Assembly (NCBI GenBank): GCA_963582065.1
Contig: CAUZRQ010000001.1
Coordinates: forward strand, 1-64,000
Length of the DNA stretch: 64,000 nt
From: UBA8437 sp963582065
GTDB taxonomy: Bacteria > Planctomycetota > Planctomycetia > Planctomycetales > Planctomycetaceae
Reading direction: 5' to 3'
Made by a program: the position numbers and the translations under genes. The notes beneath the pieces are model-generated. The model did no database searches, was not told where the DNA came from, and saw only the letters and a program-made list of their open reading frames with translations. Positions 35,062 through 43,337 of the stretch are shown here, in pieces (position 1 is the stretch's first letter; every line of letters begins with the position of its first letter).

Positions 35062-37491
35062 TCATCTCAGGTAGATGAATTCGTTGCTGGCCAACAGCAC
35101 GTGGCAAAGCGCCGACCAGGCGTCGGCGGGTTGGGAGTTTTCGGGCAGGATCCCGCGGATCCGTTCGAGGAATCTCTTGCAGCGACGCAGGTCGCCGACG
35201 GTGGCCGGGCGACCGAGTACGTGTTCGCTGAGCCGATCGATCCGTTCGGAGTCGTCGGTGGCCGGGCTGGCCAGGACCGTCGCGGCCAGGCGGCGGCTGA
35301 CGCGTTCGACCAGGTCGCTGTTGAGCAGGAACAGGGCCTGGGGGGCGACGGTGGTGGTGGCGCGGTCGCCGGTCATCACGCTGGCGTCGGTGTAGTCGAA
35401 CAGCGTGAAGACGTCGTAGAGGTGGTTGCGGACGACCGGCAGGTAGACTGAGCGGCGGGGCACGTTGTAGCGGGTCTCGTCCTTTGAGGTGTGGTCGAAG
35501 AAGTAGCCCCGGTTCTTCACGTGCAGCAACGAGCCTCTCATCTGCGGGTCGAGTTCCCCGGCGACGGCCAGCATCGCGTCGCGCAACGCTTCGGCCTCGA
35601 GTCGCCGCAGCGGGCTCCGCCACCAGAGCCGGTTCTCGGGATCGACGGCGATCGCATCCTTCCGGGGACTGCTCTGCATGCGGTACGTGGCCGAGAGGAC
35701 GATCAGGCGGTGCAGCCGCTTGATAGACCATTCCCCGCGGACCAGTTCGGCGGCGAGAAAGTCGAGCAGGCGGGGGTGGCTGGGGCGTCGGCCCAGTTGC
35801 CCGAAGTTGTCGGTTGAAACGACCAGCCCGCGGCCGAAGTGCCACCGCCAGAGCCGATTGACAAAGACCCGGGCGGTGAGTGGGTTGTCGGGCCGGGTCA
35901 GCCAGTTGGCCAGTTCCAGCCGACCGCTCTGCTTGGCCGGGAAAGGTGCCACGTCGGGACCGGCGAATACCTTGGGGACACCCCGCGGCACCGAGTCACC
36001 CAACTCCAGGTGGCTTCCGCGGATGTGGACGGCCAGGTTGGTCACCGTGCCGTCGGTGACCCCCATCGCGGTGGGCAGTTCGGGGGTGGCTCCGCGAAGC
36101 GTCTCGAGTTCCTGGCGGAGATGCTTGAGCGCGCGGCGGGTGTCGTCGGGGAACCGCTTCTCGTTGTCCTCGGAGTTCGGCCTCCCCTTGTCGTCGGTCG
36201 AGGCGTCGTCGCCGAGTACCTTCGTGGCCGCCTCGATGAGCCCGTCGATTTCGGCCTTCTTCCCGGCGATCCGTGTCTTGTGCGTCTCGAGCCGTTGCTG
36301 GTCGGCGGCGGTGGCGATGGGGTTCTCCCACCAGCGGGCCACTTTCTTGAAGTGCTCCATCGTCCGCGTGCTCTGGAACACTCCGGCCAGGGCGTAGTAG
36401 TCCCGCGTCGAGACCGGGTCGAACTTGTGGTCGTGGCACCGTGCACATCCCAGCGTGAGGCCCATGAAGGCCCGGCCGACCGTGTCGACCTGTTCGTCGA
36501 CGATGTCCATCTCCATCTTCTTCGCATCGACTTCGGCGAGCACCTTGGGGCCCAGTGACAGGAACCCGGTGGCGATCAATCGCTGGTGCCGCTGCTGCTG
36601 GGATCCCCCGGTCGGCTCGGGTCTCAGGTCACCGGCCAACTGGTCTCTCACGAACGCGTCAAACGGACGATCGGCGTTCAGCGAGTCGATCACCCAGTCC
36701 CGGTACCTCCAGGCGTTGCCGTGGGCGACGTTTTCGTCGAGTCCGTTCGAGTCGGCGTAGCGGGCGACGTCGAGCCAGTGCCGGCCCCAGCGGCCGCCGT
36801 AGTGGGGGCTGCCCAGCAGCCGGTCGACCAGCCGTTCCCAGGCCCCCGGCCGGTTGTCGGCCAGATAGGCCGCCACCTGTTCGGGAGTGGGGGGCAGGCC
36901 GATGAGGTCGAAGGTGACCCGCCGAATCAGCACCCTGCGGTCGGCCGGTGGTGAGGGAGCCAGGCCGGCGTCGACCAGACGTGCCAGCACAAAGCGGTCG
37001 ATTGGCGTGCGGCTCCAGTTCGCGTGGCTCCCGGCGGCGACGGGAACCCGACCCGGCTGGACGGGCTGGAAGGCCCAGTGGTCGGCCCCGCCGCGTTTCC
37101 GGCCCGAAGCCGAATCGCCGGTCCGAGGGTCGACCGCTCCGCGGGCAACCCAGCGTTCCAGGATCCGGATCTCCTCGATCGGCAGCTTCTTCTTGGGCGG
37201 CATCTTCGGGCCGTCGTCGCCGTGGCGGATGGCCTGGATCAGCAGGCTGTCGTCGGGACGGCCTGGCCGGATCGCCGGTCCGCTTGCTCCCCCGGTCCGC
37301 CAGCCGCGTCGTGTGTCGAGCCTCAGTTCACCGCGGATCGGCTTGCTGCGTGCCGAGTGGCACGAGTAGCAGCGGCGGATCAGCAGCGGGCGGACGTGTT
37401 TCTCGAAGTAGGCGATTTCGGCCGGCTTGTCGGCGGCCGGTGCCCGCGGGGAGACCAGCAGCAGTACGGCCAGGGCGATCGAACGAGACAT
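35062..37491 (-). CDS. PSD1 protein with N-terminal planctomycete cytochrome C domain
   Basis: 809 aa. It has a signal peptide (ALAVLLLVSPRAPA). A PSCyt1-type domain (about 25-120) carries a standard CXXCH heme motif (RRCYSCHSARSKP, residues 41-45) and the distal methionine region DGPKMPPKKKLP. DUF1549 (about 155-370, PIDRFVLARLVDAGLAPS ... GCARCHDHKFDP, a second CXXCH) and DUF1553 (about 540-790, ELANWLTRPDNPLTARVFVNRLW, GRGLVVSTDNFGQLG) follow. A charged helical stretch with KTRIAGKKAEIDGLI separates them. A single c-type heme is predicted in the first domain. It pairs with the DUF1501 gene 39 bases downstream. Confidence 0.94.
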   Translation of the reverse strand: MSRSIALAVLLLVSPRAPAADKPAEIAYFEKHVRPLLIRRCYSCHSARSKPIRGELRLDTRRGWRTGGASGPAIRPGRPDDSLLIQAIRHGDDGPKMPPKKKLPIEEIRILERWVARGAVDPRTGDSASGRKRGGADHWAFQPVQPGRVPVAAGSHANWSRTPIDRFVLARLVDAGLAPSPPADRRVLIRRVTFDLIGLPPTPEQVAAYLADNRPGAWERLVDRLLGSPHYGGRWGRHWLDVARYADSNGLDENVAHGNAWRYRDWVIDSLNADRPFDAFVRDQLAGDLRPEPTGGSQQQRHQRLIATGFLSLGPKVLAEVDAKKMEMDIVDEQVDTVGRAFMGLTLGCARCHDHKFDPVSTRDYYALAGVFQSTRTMEHFKKVARWWENPIATAADQQRLETHKTRIAGKKAEIDGLIEAATKVLGDDASTDDKGRPNSEDNEKRFPDDTRRALKHLRQELETLRGATPELPTAMGVTDGTVTNLAVHIRGSHLELGDSVPRGVPKVFAGPDVAPFPAKQSGRLELANWLTRPDNPLTARVFVNRLWRWHFGRGLVVSTDNFGQLGRRPSHPRLLDFLAAELVRGEWSIKRLHRLIVLSATYRMQSSPRKDAIAVDPENRLWWRSPLRRLEAEALRDAMLAVAGELDPQMRGSLLHVKNRGYFFDHTSKDETRYNVPRRSVYLPVVRNHLYDVFTLFDYTDASVMTGDRATTTVAPQALFLLNSDLVERVSRRLAATVLASPATDDSERIDRLSEHVLGRPATVGDLRRCKRFLERIRGILPENSQPADAWSALCHVLLASNEFIYLR

Positions 37492-37647
37492 CCCCAGATT
37501 CTACGGGGAAGCCGTGACGTGGTGTAGCGGAAGTCGAAAGACTTTCAGGTGGCGGGGCGGGACGAAGGTGACTTCGGCCACATGGTGTCGCCGGACAGGG
37601 GTTGCTAGGCTGAACCGAACAAGTGGACACAGCCGGAGGCGGTCGGG

Positions 37648-38160
37648 ATGGACAATGAACAACTGTTGCCGTTGATTTCGCGAGTCGTCCACGTGGCGAC
37701 GGCGATCGTTCTGGTCGGCGGCAGCGTCTTCATGAGGTTCGCCTTGATGCCGGCCGCCGAAGAACTGGCCGAGGCCGATCACGACGGGCTACGCGAGCGG
37801 GTGCTGGGCCGCTGGCGGCGGTTCGTCCACGGCGGTATCGCGTTGTTGCTGGCCAGCGGGCTGTACAATTACCTGGTCGTGATGCGCCCGGCTCACCAGG
37901 GAGACAGCCAATACCACATGCTGGTCGGCATCAAGATGCTGTTGGCCCTGGTGCTGTTCTTTCTCGCCGCCGCACTTGTCGGACGTTCCAAGGCCCTGCA
38001 GGGGCTGCGTTCCAAGGCCCGCCGGACGCTGGTGGTGATGATTGCCCTGGCTGCTCTGATCGTGGCGATCTCCGGATACCTGAAAATCCGTGCTGTCCCG
38101 AAGACCTCCGGAGAGGCGGAAACGTCGATTCCGACCGGTTTTTGGTCCCCAGTCGCATAA
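37648..38160 (+). CDS. Four-helix membrane protein (CopD/DUF2269-like), unknown function
   Basis: 170 aa, GGAGG upstream of the ATG. Four transmembrane helices lie at about 9-31 (ISRVVHVATAIVLVGGSVFM), 53-75 (FVHGGIALLLASGLYNYLVV), 88-108 (MLVGIKMLLALVLFFLAAAL) and 125-145 (LVVMIALAALIVAISGYLK). Conserved-looking His residues (H15, H55, H89) sit at membrane edges. The helix and His layout recalls CopD-like and small cytochrome b-like integral proteins, but assignment is tentative. It is divergent from the PSD1 gene at 37491 and ends at the candidate ECF-type promoter before the sigma factor gene. Confidence 0.7.
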   Translation: MDNEQLLPLISRVVHVATAIVLVGGSVFMRFALMPAAEELAEADHDGLRERVLGRWRRFVHGGIALLLASGLYNYLVVMRPAHQGDSQYHMLVGIKMLLALVLFFLAAALVGRSKALQGLRSKARRTLVVMIALAALIVAISGYLKIRAVPKTSGEAETSIPTGFWSPVA

Positions 38161-38165
38161 TCGCG

Positions 38166-38191
38166 GGAACTTTTCTCCCCCGCAAAGCGTC
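38166..38191 (+). promoter_or_regulatory. Candidate ECF-type promoter before the sigma factor gene
   Basis: GGAAC (38166-38170) and CGTC (38188-38191) are separated by 17 bases, the layout of several ECF sigma recognition sites. It would give a leader of about 145 bases before the 38346 start. By chance such a pair is not rare, so this is a weak call. Confidence 0.3.
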
Positions 38192-38345
38192 CCATATCCC
38201 GTAGAATGGAGCGGGCGGAGACGCAGGTCTTCATCCGCCACCGGTTTTGTTCCGTCATTGAAATTCATTCCCCGGCATCCACTAAGAAAAAGGAAGCGAA
38301 AACCGGCGCGTTTCTCCTTGCGGGCAGAAAGGCAGGTCGCAACGG

Positions 38346-40022
38346 ATGGCACGATACAACAACCCGGCGATGGCTCAGTTGAGTCGCCAGCAGGTGCGAT
38401 ACGCCCCGCGGGGCGTGCGGCTGAAGCAGATCGAGAGAGCCGAGCGGTTTGTCGATCGGCTTCACCCCGAACGGTTCTACGCTTACCAGGATGTCTGTGA
38501 GGAGTTGACCGGTTTCCGGTCCGAGAAGTACCCGGATCTGAAATTTCCCGGCCACGAGGCGATCCGCGACCTGAGGTGCCTGGTCGAGGACCTCTCTGAC
38601 AGTCTGGATCTCTCTCCGGCTGATGTCGGGGAGCCGGTGCTGACCGTTGGCGAAATAGCCGAGCGGTACAGTGTCTCGACCAAGACGGTCGATCGCTGGC
38701 GTGACCGTGGCCTGGTGTCTCGAAGATTCCTGGTTGATGGGCGGAAGCGGGTCGGCTTCCTGCAATCGGCCGTCGACCGCTTTGCGAGGCGGCATGCGGC
38801 CGAGATCGATCGGGGTGCGAGATTTTCTCACGTCGGGGAGCATGAGCGCGAGGAGATTGTGCAGGCGGCACGGCAGTTGGTTCGAGATGGGGGGATCTCG
38901 ACGAGTATCTGCCGGCTGCTGGCTCGGAGGATGGGGCGGTCGGCCGAGACCGTCCGCACGCTGTTGCGAGACCACGATCGCGAGCACCCGGCCGCATCGG
39001 TATTCCCCGGTGGGGCGACGATGCTGGGTGATGAGGATCGCCTCGAGATCTACCGGCTGGTTCGGCAGGGGATCTCGGTCGATCTGCTCGCGAGACGCTT
39101 CGGACGCTCACGGAACTCGATCTACCGTATCGCCGCAGAGACCCGCGGAGAGATCCTGCTCGAGCAGCCCATCGAGTTCATGGACAGTGACGAGTTTTCC
39201 GAGCCGGAAGCCGAGGCGTGGATCCTGTGCGAGCCGCCGGAAAATCCGAAGGCCAGACTGACCAAGCCGCCGCCCGGTTTGCCGGCCTACCTGGCCGCGT
39301 TGTACCAGCTGCCGATCCTGACTCGCGAGCAGGAGCAGCATCACTTCCGGAAGATGAACTTCTTGAAGTGGCAGGCGGCCGACGTGCGGCGGACTTTGCT
39401 CGCCGGGCGACGCTCTGGACGAAACGGTCGGGCGGCGATGGATCAGGTCGAGATGTTGCTCGAAGAGAGCCAGGCGGTGAAGAATTTTCTGATCCGCAGC
39501 AATCTCCGGTTGGTCGTCTCGATCGCCAAGAAGCACCTTAGGCCGGGGATGAACTTCTTCGAGATGGTCAGCGACGGGAATCTGTCGCTGATTCGTGCTA
39601 TCGAGAAGTTCGACTACACCAGGGGCAACAAGTTTTCGACATACGCCACCTGGGCAGTCATGCGGAACTTTGCCAGGTCGGTGCCGCGCGAGCACCGCCA
39701 GCAGGATCGTTTCCGCACCGGCCACGACGAGTCGTTCCTGGGGCGGTCCGAAGAACGGTCCAATCCGTTTCTCGAGCAACGGCACCATCTGCAGCACCGC
39801 GTGGTGGTCAATGAGATTCTCGAGCACCTGGATCCTCGTGAACGTGAGGTGATCACTCGGCGGTACGGGCTGACCGAGGGCAGCGAGCCTCAGACACTCG
39901 AGCAGGTTGGTCGCCGGTTCGGCGTGACCAAGGAACGGATTCGCCAGTTGGAGAGCCGCGCGCTGAAGAAACTCCAGCGGGTTGCAAGCACCGAGAGCCT
40001 CGAGATTCCCGGGCTCGATTGA
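38346..40022 (+). CDS. Sigma-70 family factor with N-terminal HTH segments
   Basis: 558 aa. Residues 98-145 read as a MerR/excisionase-like winged HTH (LTVGEIAERYSVSTKTVDRW). About 165-205 (GISTSICRLLARRMGRSAET) and about 225-255 (GISVDLLARRFGRSRNSIYRI) read as two further HTH segments. A region 1.2-like helix follows (LPAYLAALYQLPILTREQE), then region 2 (about 380-450, SNLRLVVSIAKKH, MVSDGNLSLIRAIEKFDY, FSTYATWAVMRNFAR) and region 4 (about 490-545, LDPREREVITRRYGL, FGVTKERIRQLESRALKKL). Region 1.1 is absent and region 3 is very short or absent. It is too strong in region 2 and 4 to be ECF; its promoter class is unknown. The gene stands alone before the tRNA cluster. Confidence 0.88.
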   Translation: MARYNNPAMAQLSRQQVRYAPRGVRLKQIERAERFVDRLHPERFYAYQDVCEELTGFRSEKYPDLKFPGHEAIRDLRCLVEDLSDSLDLSPADVGEPVLTVGEIAERYSVSTKTVDRWRDRGLVSRRFLVDGRKRVGFLQSAVDRFARRHAAEIDRGARFSHVGEHEREEIVQAARQLVRDGGISTSICRLLARRMGRSAETVRTLLRDHDREHPAASVFPGGATMLGDEDRLEIYRLVRQGISVDLLARRFGRSRNSIYRIAAETRGEILLEQPIEFMDSDEFSEPEAEAWILCEPPENPKARLTKPPPGLPAYLAALYQLPILTREQEQHHFRKMNFLKWQAADVRRTLLAGRRSGRNGRAAMDQVEMLLEESQAVKNFLIRSNLRLVVSIAKKHLRPGMNFFEMVSDGNLSLIRAIEKFDYTRGNKFSTYATWAVMRNFARSVPREHRQQDRFRTGHDESFLGRSEERSNPFLEQRHHLQHRVVVNEILEHLDPREREVITRRYGLTEGSEPQTLEQVGRRFGVTKERIRQLESRALKKLQRVASTESLEIPGLD

Positions 40023-40050
40023 GATCGGTCTGTTTGTCGGTCTCGACTGG

Positions 40051-40119
40051 TTGGTGGGTGGTTGGTGGGTGGTTGGTGGGTGGTTGGTGGGTGGTTGGTG
40101 GGTGGTTGGTGGGTTGGTG
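40051..40119 (+). repeat. 11-bp G-rich tandem repeat
   Basis: Unit TTGGTGGGTGG, five perfect copies (40051-40105) plus a partial sixth, starting 28 bases after the sigma factor stop and ending about 95 bases before the first tRNA. G-runs of two to three on one strand could form a quadruplex. Copy number is likely to vary between strains. Confidence 0.9.
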
Positions 40120-40153
40120 GTGTTCCGGCTCGCCCGAAACGGCTCAATCTGCC

Positions 40154-40181
40154 TTGCAAGGCCTAATCGGGTTGCTATATT
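40154..40181 (+). promoter_or_regulatory. Candidate sigma-70 promoter of the tRNA-tuf operon
   Basis: TTGCAA (40154-40159), 16-base spacer, TATATT (40176-40181). Transcription would begin near 40188, about 25 bases before the first tRNA. This is a good -10 and a fair -35 in an otherwise GC-rich region, in the right place for the four tRNAs and tuf. Confidence 0.65.
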
Positions 40182-40212
40182 TACCAACCTGTTGTCCCAA
40201 GAAGATTTGTGG

Positions 40213-40285
40213 GCTAGCGTAGCTCAATCGGCAGAGCCCCGGTTTTGTAAACCGGAGGTTGTGGGTTCGAGTCCCACCGCTAGCT
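40213..40285 (+). tRNA. tRNA-Thr (TGT)
   Basis: Seven-base acceptor stem GCTAGCG/CGCTAGC, D arm GTAGCTC, anticodon stem CCGGT/ACCGG with loop TTTGTAA giving anticodon TGT, and T arm with GGTTCGAGTCC. CCA is not encoded. First of four tRNAs before tuf. Confidence 0.97.
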
Positions 40286-40322
40286 TCCCGCGCCGGTCAA
40301 CTCGCTAGCCAGACGAGATCGA

Positions 40323-40404
<82 letters not shown>

Positions 40405-40640
40405 TTTTCCCAACCTCTGCCGGTCGCGTTCGGAAAGCCGGCCGGAACCAAAGATCGGTGGGAGTGACCCGATTCGAACCGCTGAGATGCCGACTTGTTC
40501 AGACAACTGATTTCCGCACAGCCCGGCAACGGGCAAGATCCTTCACCACCGCCAATACACACGTCACAAACCAAGGAGACCTCGAACTCGCCGGAGCCAG
40601 GCGTTCGCATTGCGACGGGCAGACCGGGTGCGGGCCAGAC

Positions 40641-40711
<71 letters not shown>

Positions 40712-40796
40712 CTTGGCCGGTTCTGGGCTTGACCCCGTCGGGTGGACAAACTGGTAATCAGCCCCGGCGGATCCAAGTGGCTCACGGCCGCACCAG

Positions 40797-40869
<73 letters not shown>

Positions 40870-40987
40870 CCTTGTCAGTACGATTGATGCAGGCATTTTC
40901 AGACAACGGCATTCGCCGAGACCAACTCGGGACAACAACCCACGCACGCATCCTTAAACGAAAGCAGGATCGGGAGAAACTGGAACG

Positions 40988-42184
40988 ATGGCCAAGGAAA
41001 CATTTGAACGAACCAAGCCGCACGTCAACGTCGGAACGATTGGTCATATCGACCACGGCAAGACGACATTGACGGCGGCGATTCTGGCGGTGCAGCAGAC
41101 CAAGGGGTTGGCGGAGTTCAAGAGCTACGCCGACATCGCCAAGGGCGGGACCGTTCGCGACGAGAACAAGACGGTGACGATCGCCGTGAGTCACGTCGAG
41201 TATGAGACCGACTTGCGACACTACGCTCACATCGACTGTCCCGGTCACGCCGACTACATCAAGAACATGATCACCGGTGCGGCCCAGATGGATGGTGCGA
41301 TCCTGGTGGTCGAGGCGGGCACCGGCCCGATGCCTCAGACTCGCGAGCACATCCTGCTGGCTCGACAGGTCAACGTCCCCGCACTGGTCGTGTTCCTCAA
41401 CAAGGTCGACCTGGTCGACGACGAAGAACTGGTGATGCTGGTCGAGGAGGAGATCCGGGACCTGCTGACCAAGCACGACTTCCCCGGCGAAGACATCCCG
41501 ATCATTCAGGGAGCCAGCAAGCCGGCTTTGGATGCTCCAGAAGACGAGGACGCCAACGCGTGCATTGGCGAGTTGATGGACGCCTTGGACAAGTACATTC
41601 CCGAACCCATCCGTGACAACGAGAAACCGTTCATGATGGCGGTCGAGGACGTGTTCTCGATCGAGGGTCGTGGGACGGTGGCCACCGGCCGGATCGAGCA
41701 GGGCGTGGTGAACATGGGTGAGAAGGTCGAGGTCATCGGTTTGACGGAGACGATCGAGACGACCTGCACCGGTGTCGAGATGTTCAACAAGACGTTGCCG
41801 ACCGGCGAGGCCGGCGACAACGTCGGAATCCTGCTGCGGGGTATCAAGAAGGACGAGATCCAGCGGGGCCAGGTGCTGGCGGCTCCCGGATCGATCATGC
41901 CTCACACCAGGTTCAAGGGTGAAGTCTACGTGCTCTCCAAGGATGAGGGGGGGCGGCACACGCCGTTCTTTACCGGGTATCGCCCTCAGTTCTATTTCCG
42001 CACGACCGATGTCACCGGGGCGGCGCACTTGCCCGAGGGCGTGGAGATGTGCATGCCCGGTGACAACGTCACGATGGATATCGAACTCGGCAAGCCGATC
42101 GCGATGGACGCCGGCAGCCGGTTCGCCATCCGCGAAGGTGGCAAGACGGTTGGTTCGGGCCGCGTCATAGAGATAATCGAGTAG
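40988..42184 (+). CDS. tuf: Elongation factor Tu with altered switch I
   Basis: 398 aa, normal EF-Tu length. It delivers aminoacyl-tRNA to the ribosome. G1 GHIDHGKT is at 19-26, DCPGHADY (G3) near 83 and NKVD (G4) near 138; domains 2 and 3 are well conserved (GRHTPFFTGYRPQFYFRTTDVTG split over two strands). The odd part is the effector loop. The usual APEEKARGITINT is replaced by KGGTVRDENKTVTIAV (residues 52-67), keeping the Mg-binding Thr (T64) but losing RGI and N. GGGAG precedes the ATG. It is cotranscribed with the four tRNAs upstream and followed by rpmG. Confidence 0.98.
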   Translation: MAKETFERTKPHVNVGTIGHIDHGKTTLTAAILAVQQTKGLAEFKSYADIAKGGTVRDENKTVTIAVSHVEYETDLRHYAHIDCPGHADYIKNMITGAAQMDGAILVVEAGTGPMPQTREHILLARQVNVPALVVFLNKVDLVDDEELVMLVEEEIRDLLTKHDFPGEDIPIIQGASKPALDAPEDEDANACIGELMDALDKYIPEPIRDNEKPFMMAVEDVFSIEGRGTVATGRIEQGVVNMGEKVEVIGLTETIETTCTGVEMFNKTLPTGEAGDNVGILLRGIKKDEIQRGQVLAAPGSIMPHTRFKGEVYVLSKDEGGRHTPFFTGYRPQFYFRTTDVTGAAHLPEGVEMCMPGDNVTMDIELGKPIAMDAGSRFAIREGGKTVGSGRVIEIIE

Positions 42185-42333
42185 CAGTCGGCCAGACGGT
42201 CGGCACAGGACATTCGTTCCCGGAACCTCAATCGGCCTGGAAACGACCAACGGCGGGCGCGACCGAGTCTCGTGCGTGTTCCACAAATGGAATGCCTGCG
42301 GCCGGTCGGTCCTGTCACTCGGGGAGATGCGTG

Positions 42334-42489
42334 ATGCCCAGGGAATACATTTGGTTGGAATGCACTGATTGCGGGTCGCGGAACTACCGGGTGGAGAAGG
42401 AGACCCGCGGTACCGAGCGGCTCGAATTGAAGAAATACTGTCCCAGGACTCGCCAGCATACGCTGCACAAGGAGTCACGAAAGAAGTAG
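42334..42489 (+). CDS. rpmG: 50S ribosomal protein L33
   Basis: 51 aa from the ATG at 42334 (GGGGAGATG upstream). It starts PREYIWLECTDCGSRNYR and ends HTLHKESRKK. L33 sits near the ribosomal E site. The first zinc pair CTDC is intact, but the second, usually CPxCxxHT, is CPRTRQHT, with one Cys replaced and only three Cys left plus a His. The gene lies between tuf and tRNA-Trp, as in many bacteria. Confidence 0.95.
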   Translation: MPREYIWLECTDCGSRNYRVEKETRGTERLELKKYCPRTRQHTLHKESRKK

Positions 42490-42531
42490 GATCATCGGGG
42501 ACGGCCTATGGCTGAATCGCCGGTGCTCTGT

Positions 42532-42604
42532 ACGGGTGTAGCTCAATTGGCAGAGCACCGGATTCCAAATCCGGCGGTTGGGGGTTCAAGTCCCTCCGCC
42601 CGTG
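42532..42604 (+). tRNA. tRNA-Trp (CCA)
   Basis: Acceptor ACGGGTG/CGCCCGT with one G-T pair, discriminator G as expected for tRNA-Trp, anticodon stem CCGGA/TCCGG with loop TTCCAAA giving CCA, and T arm GGGGTTCAAGTCCC. Between rpmG and secE. Confidence 0.97.
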
Positions 42605-42629
42605 CCTTGTGATTGACCGCGGAAGAGAC

Positions 42630-43097
42630 ATGGCCAAGCAGAAAACCACAGCAGTAACCTCAGACGGTCTCCGAAGCGCCCTGGCCAATAACTTTGCCCT
42701 GGCTCGTTATAAACGGTCCCAGGGGCGGGTCACTCGCCAGTTGACTGCTGCGATGCTGTCGTTGATCGTTCTCTTCGGGGTCTATACCCTGTACCAGAAG
42801 CTGCTCACCGGGTTTTCTGCCGATGAAGGGTTGGGAGGACAGTTGCCGCTGATCGTTGCGGTGTCGTTGACTGTCATCGGTTTGTGGGCCACCTTCCGGA
42901 TCATTCACTGGCCTCGCTTTGCCGACTTCCTGATCTCGGTCGAGGCGGAAATGGACAAGGTGACCTGGAGCGATTGGGATGAGTTGAAACGGTCCACGGC
43001 CGTGGTGCTGTTCGCCATGGTGTTTCTGACAATAGTGTTGTTTGTGTTCGATGTCTTCTGGCAGAGAGTCTTCACCAGTACCGGGGTCTTATTCTGA
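42630..43097 (+). CDS. secE: Preprotein translocase subunit SecE
   Basis: 155 aa from the ATG at 42630 (GGAAGAG upstream). SecE clamps SecY in the SecYEG channel. Three membrane helices lie at about 45-66, 78-98 and 128-150. The conserved SecE element precedes the third: FLISVEAEMDKVTWSDWDELKRST, where KV.WP/S is the family core. Many bacteria have a single-helix SecE of about 65 aa; this is the long three-helix form as in E. coli. Between tRNA-Trp and nusG, the usual place. Confidence 0.95.
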   Translation: MAKQKTTAVTSDGLRSALANNFALARYKRSQGRVTRQLTAAMLSLIVLFGVYTLYQKLLTGFSADEGLGGQLPLIVAVSLTVIGLWATFRIIHWPRFADFLISVEAEMDKVTWSDWDELKRSTAVVLFAMVFLTIVLFVFDVFWQRVFTSTGVLF

Positions 43098-43167
43098 CGG
43101 TTCGGTTTCGGATGTCCCGAGGCGGACCAAACATGGCGGTTGGGTTGCAAGAGACCTCCGCCGGATG

Positions 43168-43190
43168 CCTCGCGCGAGTGCGAGGATTTT
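43168..43190 (+). terminator. Weak terminator or attenuator between secE and nusG
   Basis: CCTCGC (43168-43173) pairs with GCGAGG (43180-43185), followed by ATTTT. The stem has six base pairs, almost all GC, and the T-run is short. It lies in the 240-base gap between secE and nusG, where no gene or clear promoter was seen, and may give partial termination. Confidence 0.35.
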
Positions 43191-43337
43191 GAAACAAAGA
43201 GTCAGTGAGAGCGTTGCCGATCGCGGCCGGACGTGACCAGAAAACGACGGAAGCGTCGTGGGACACGACCGGGTGCAGGGAGAGCCGATCGTGGGCTGGT
43301 GGCGCGTTGGGAACAAGAAGTCAAGCGGTAGGACGCG

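Noticed and set aside
40051..40119. CRISPR array
   Set aside because: The 11-bp units are directly adjacent without spacers, and no cas gene is present.
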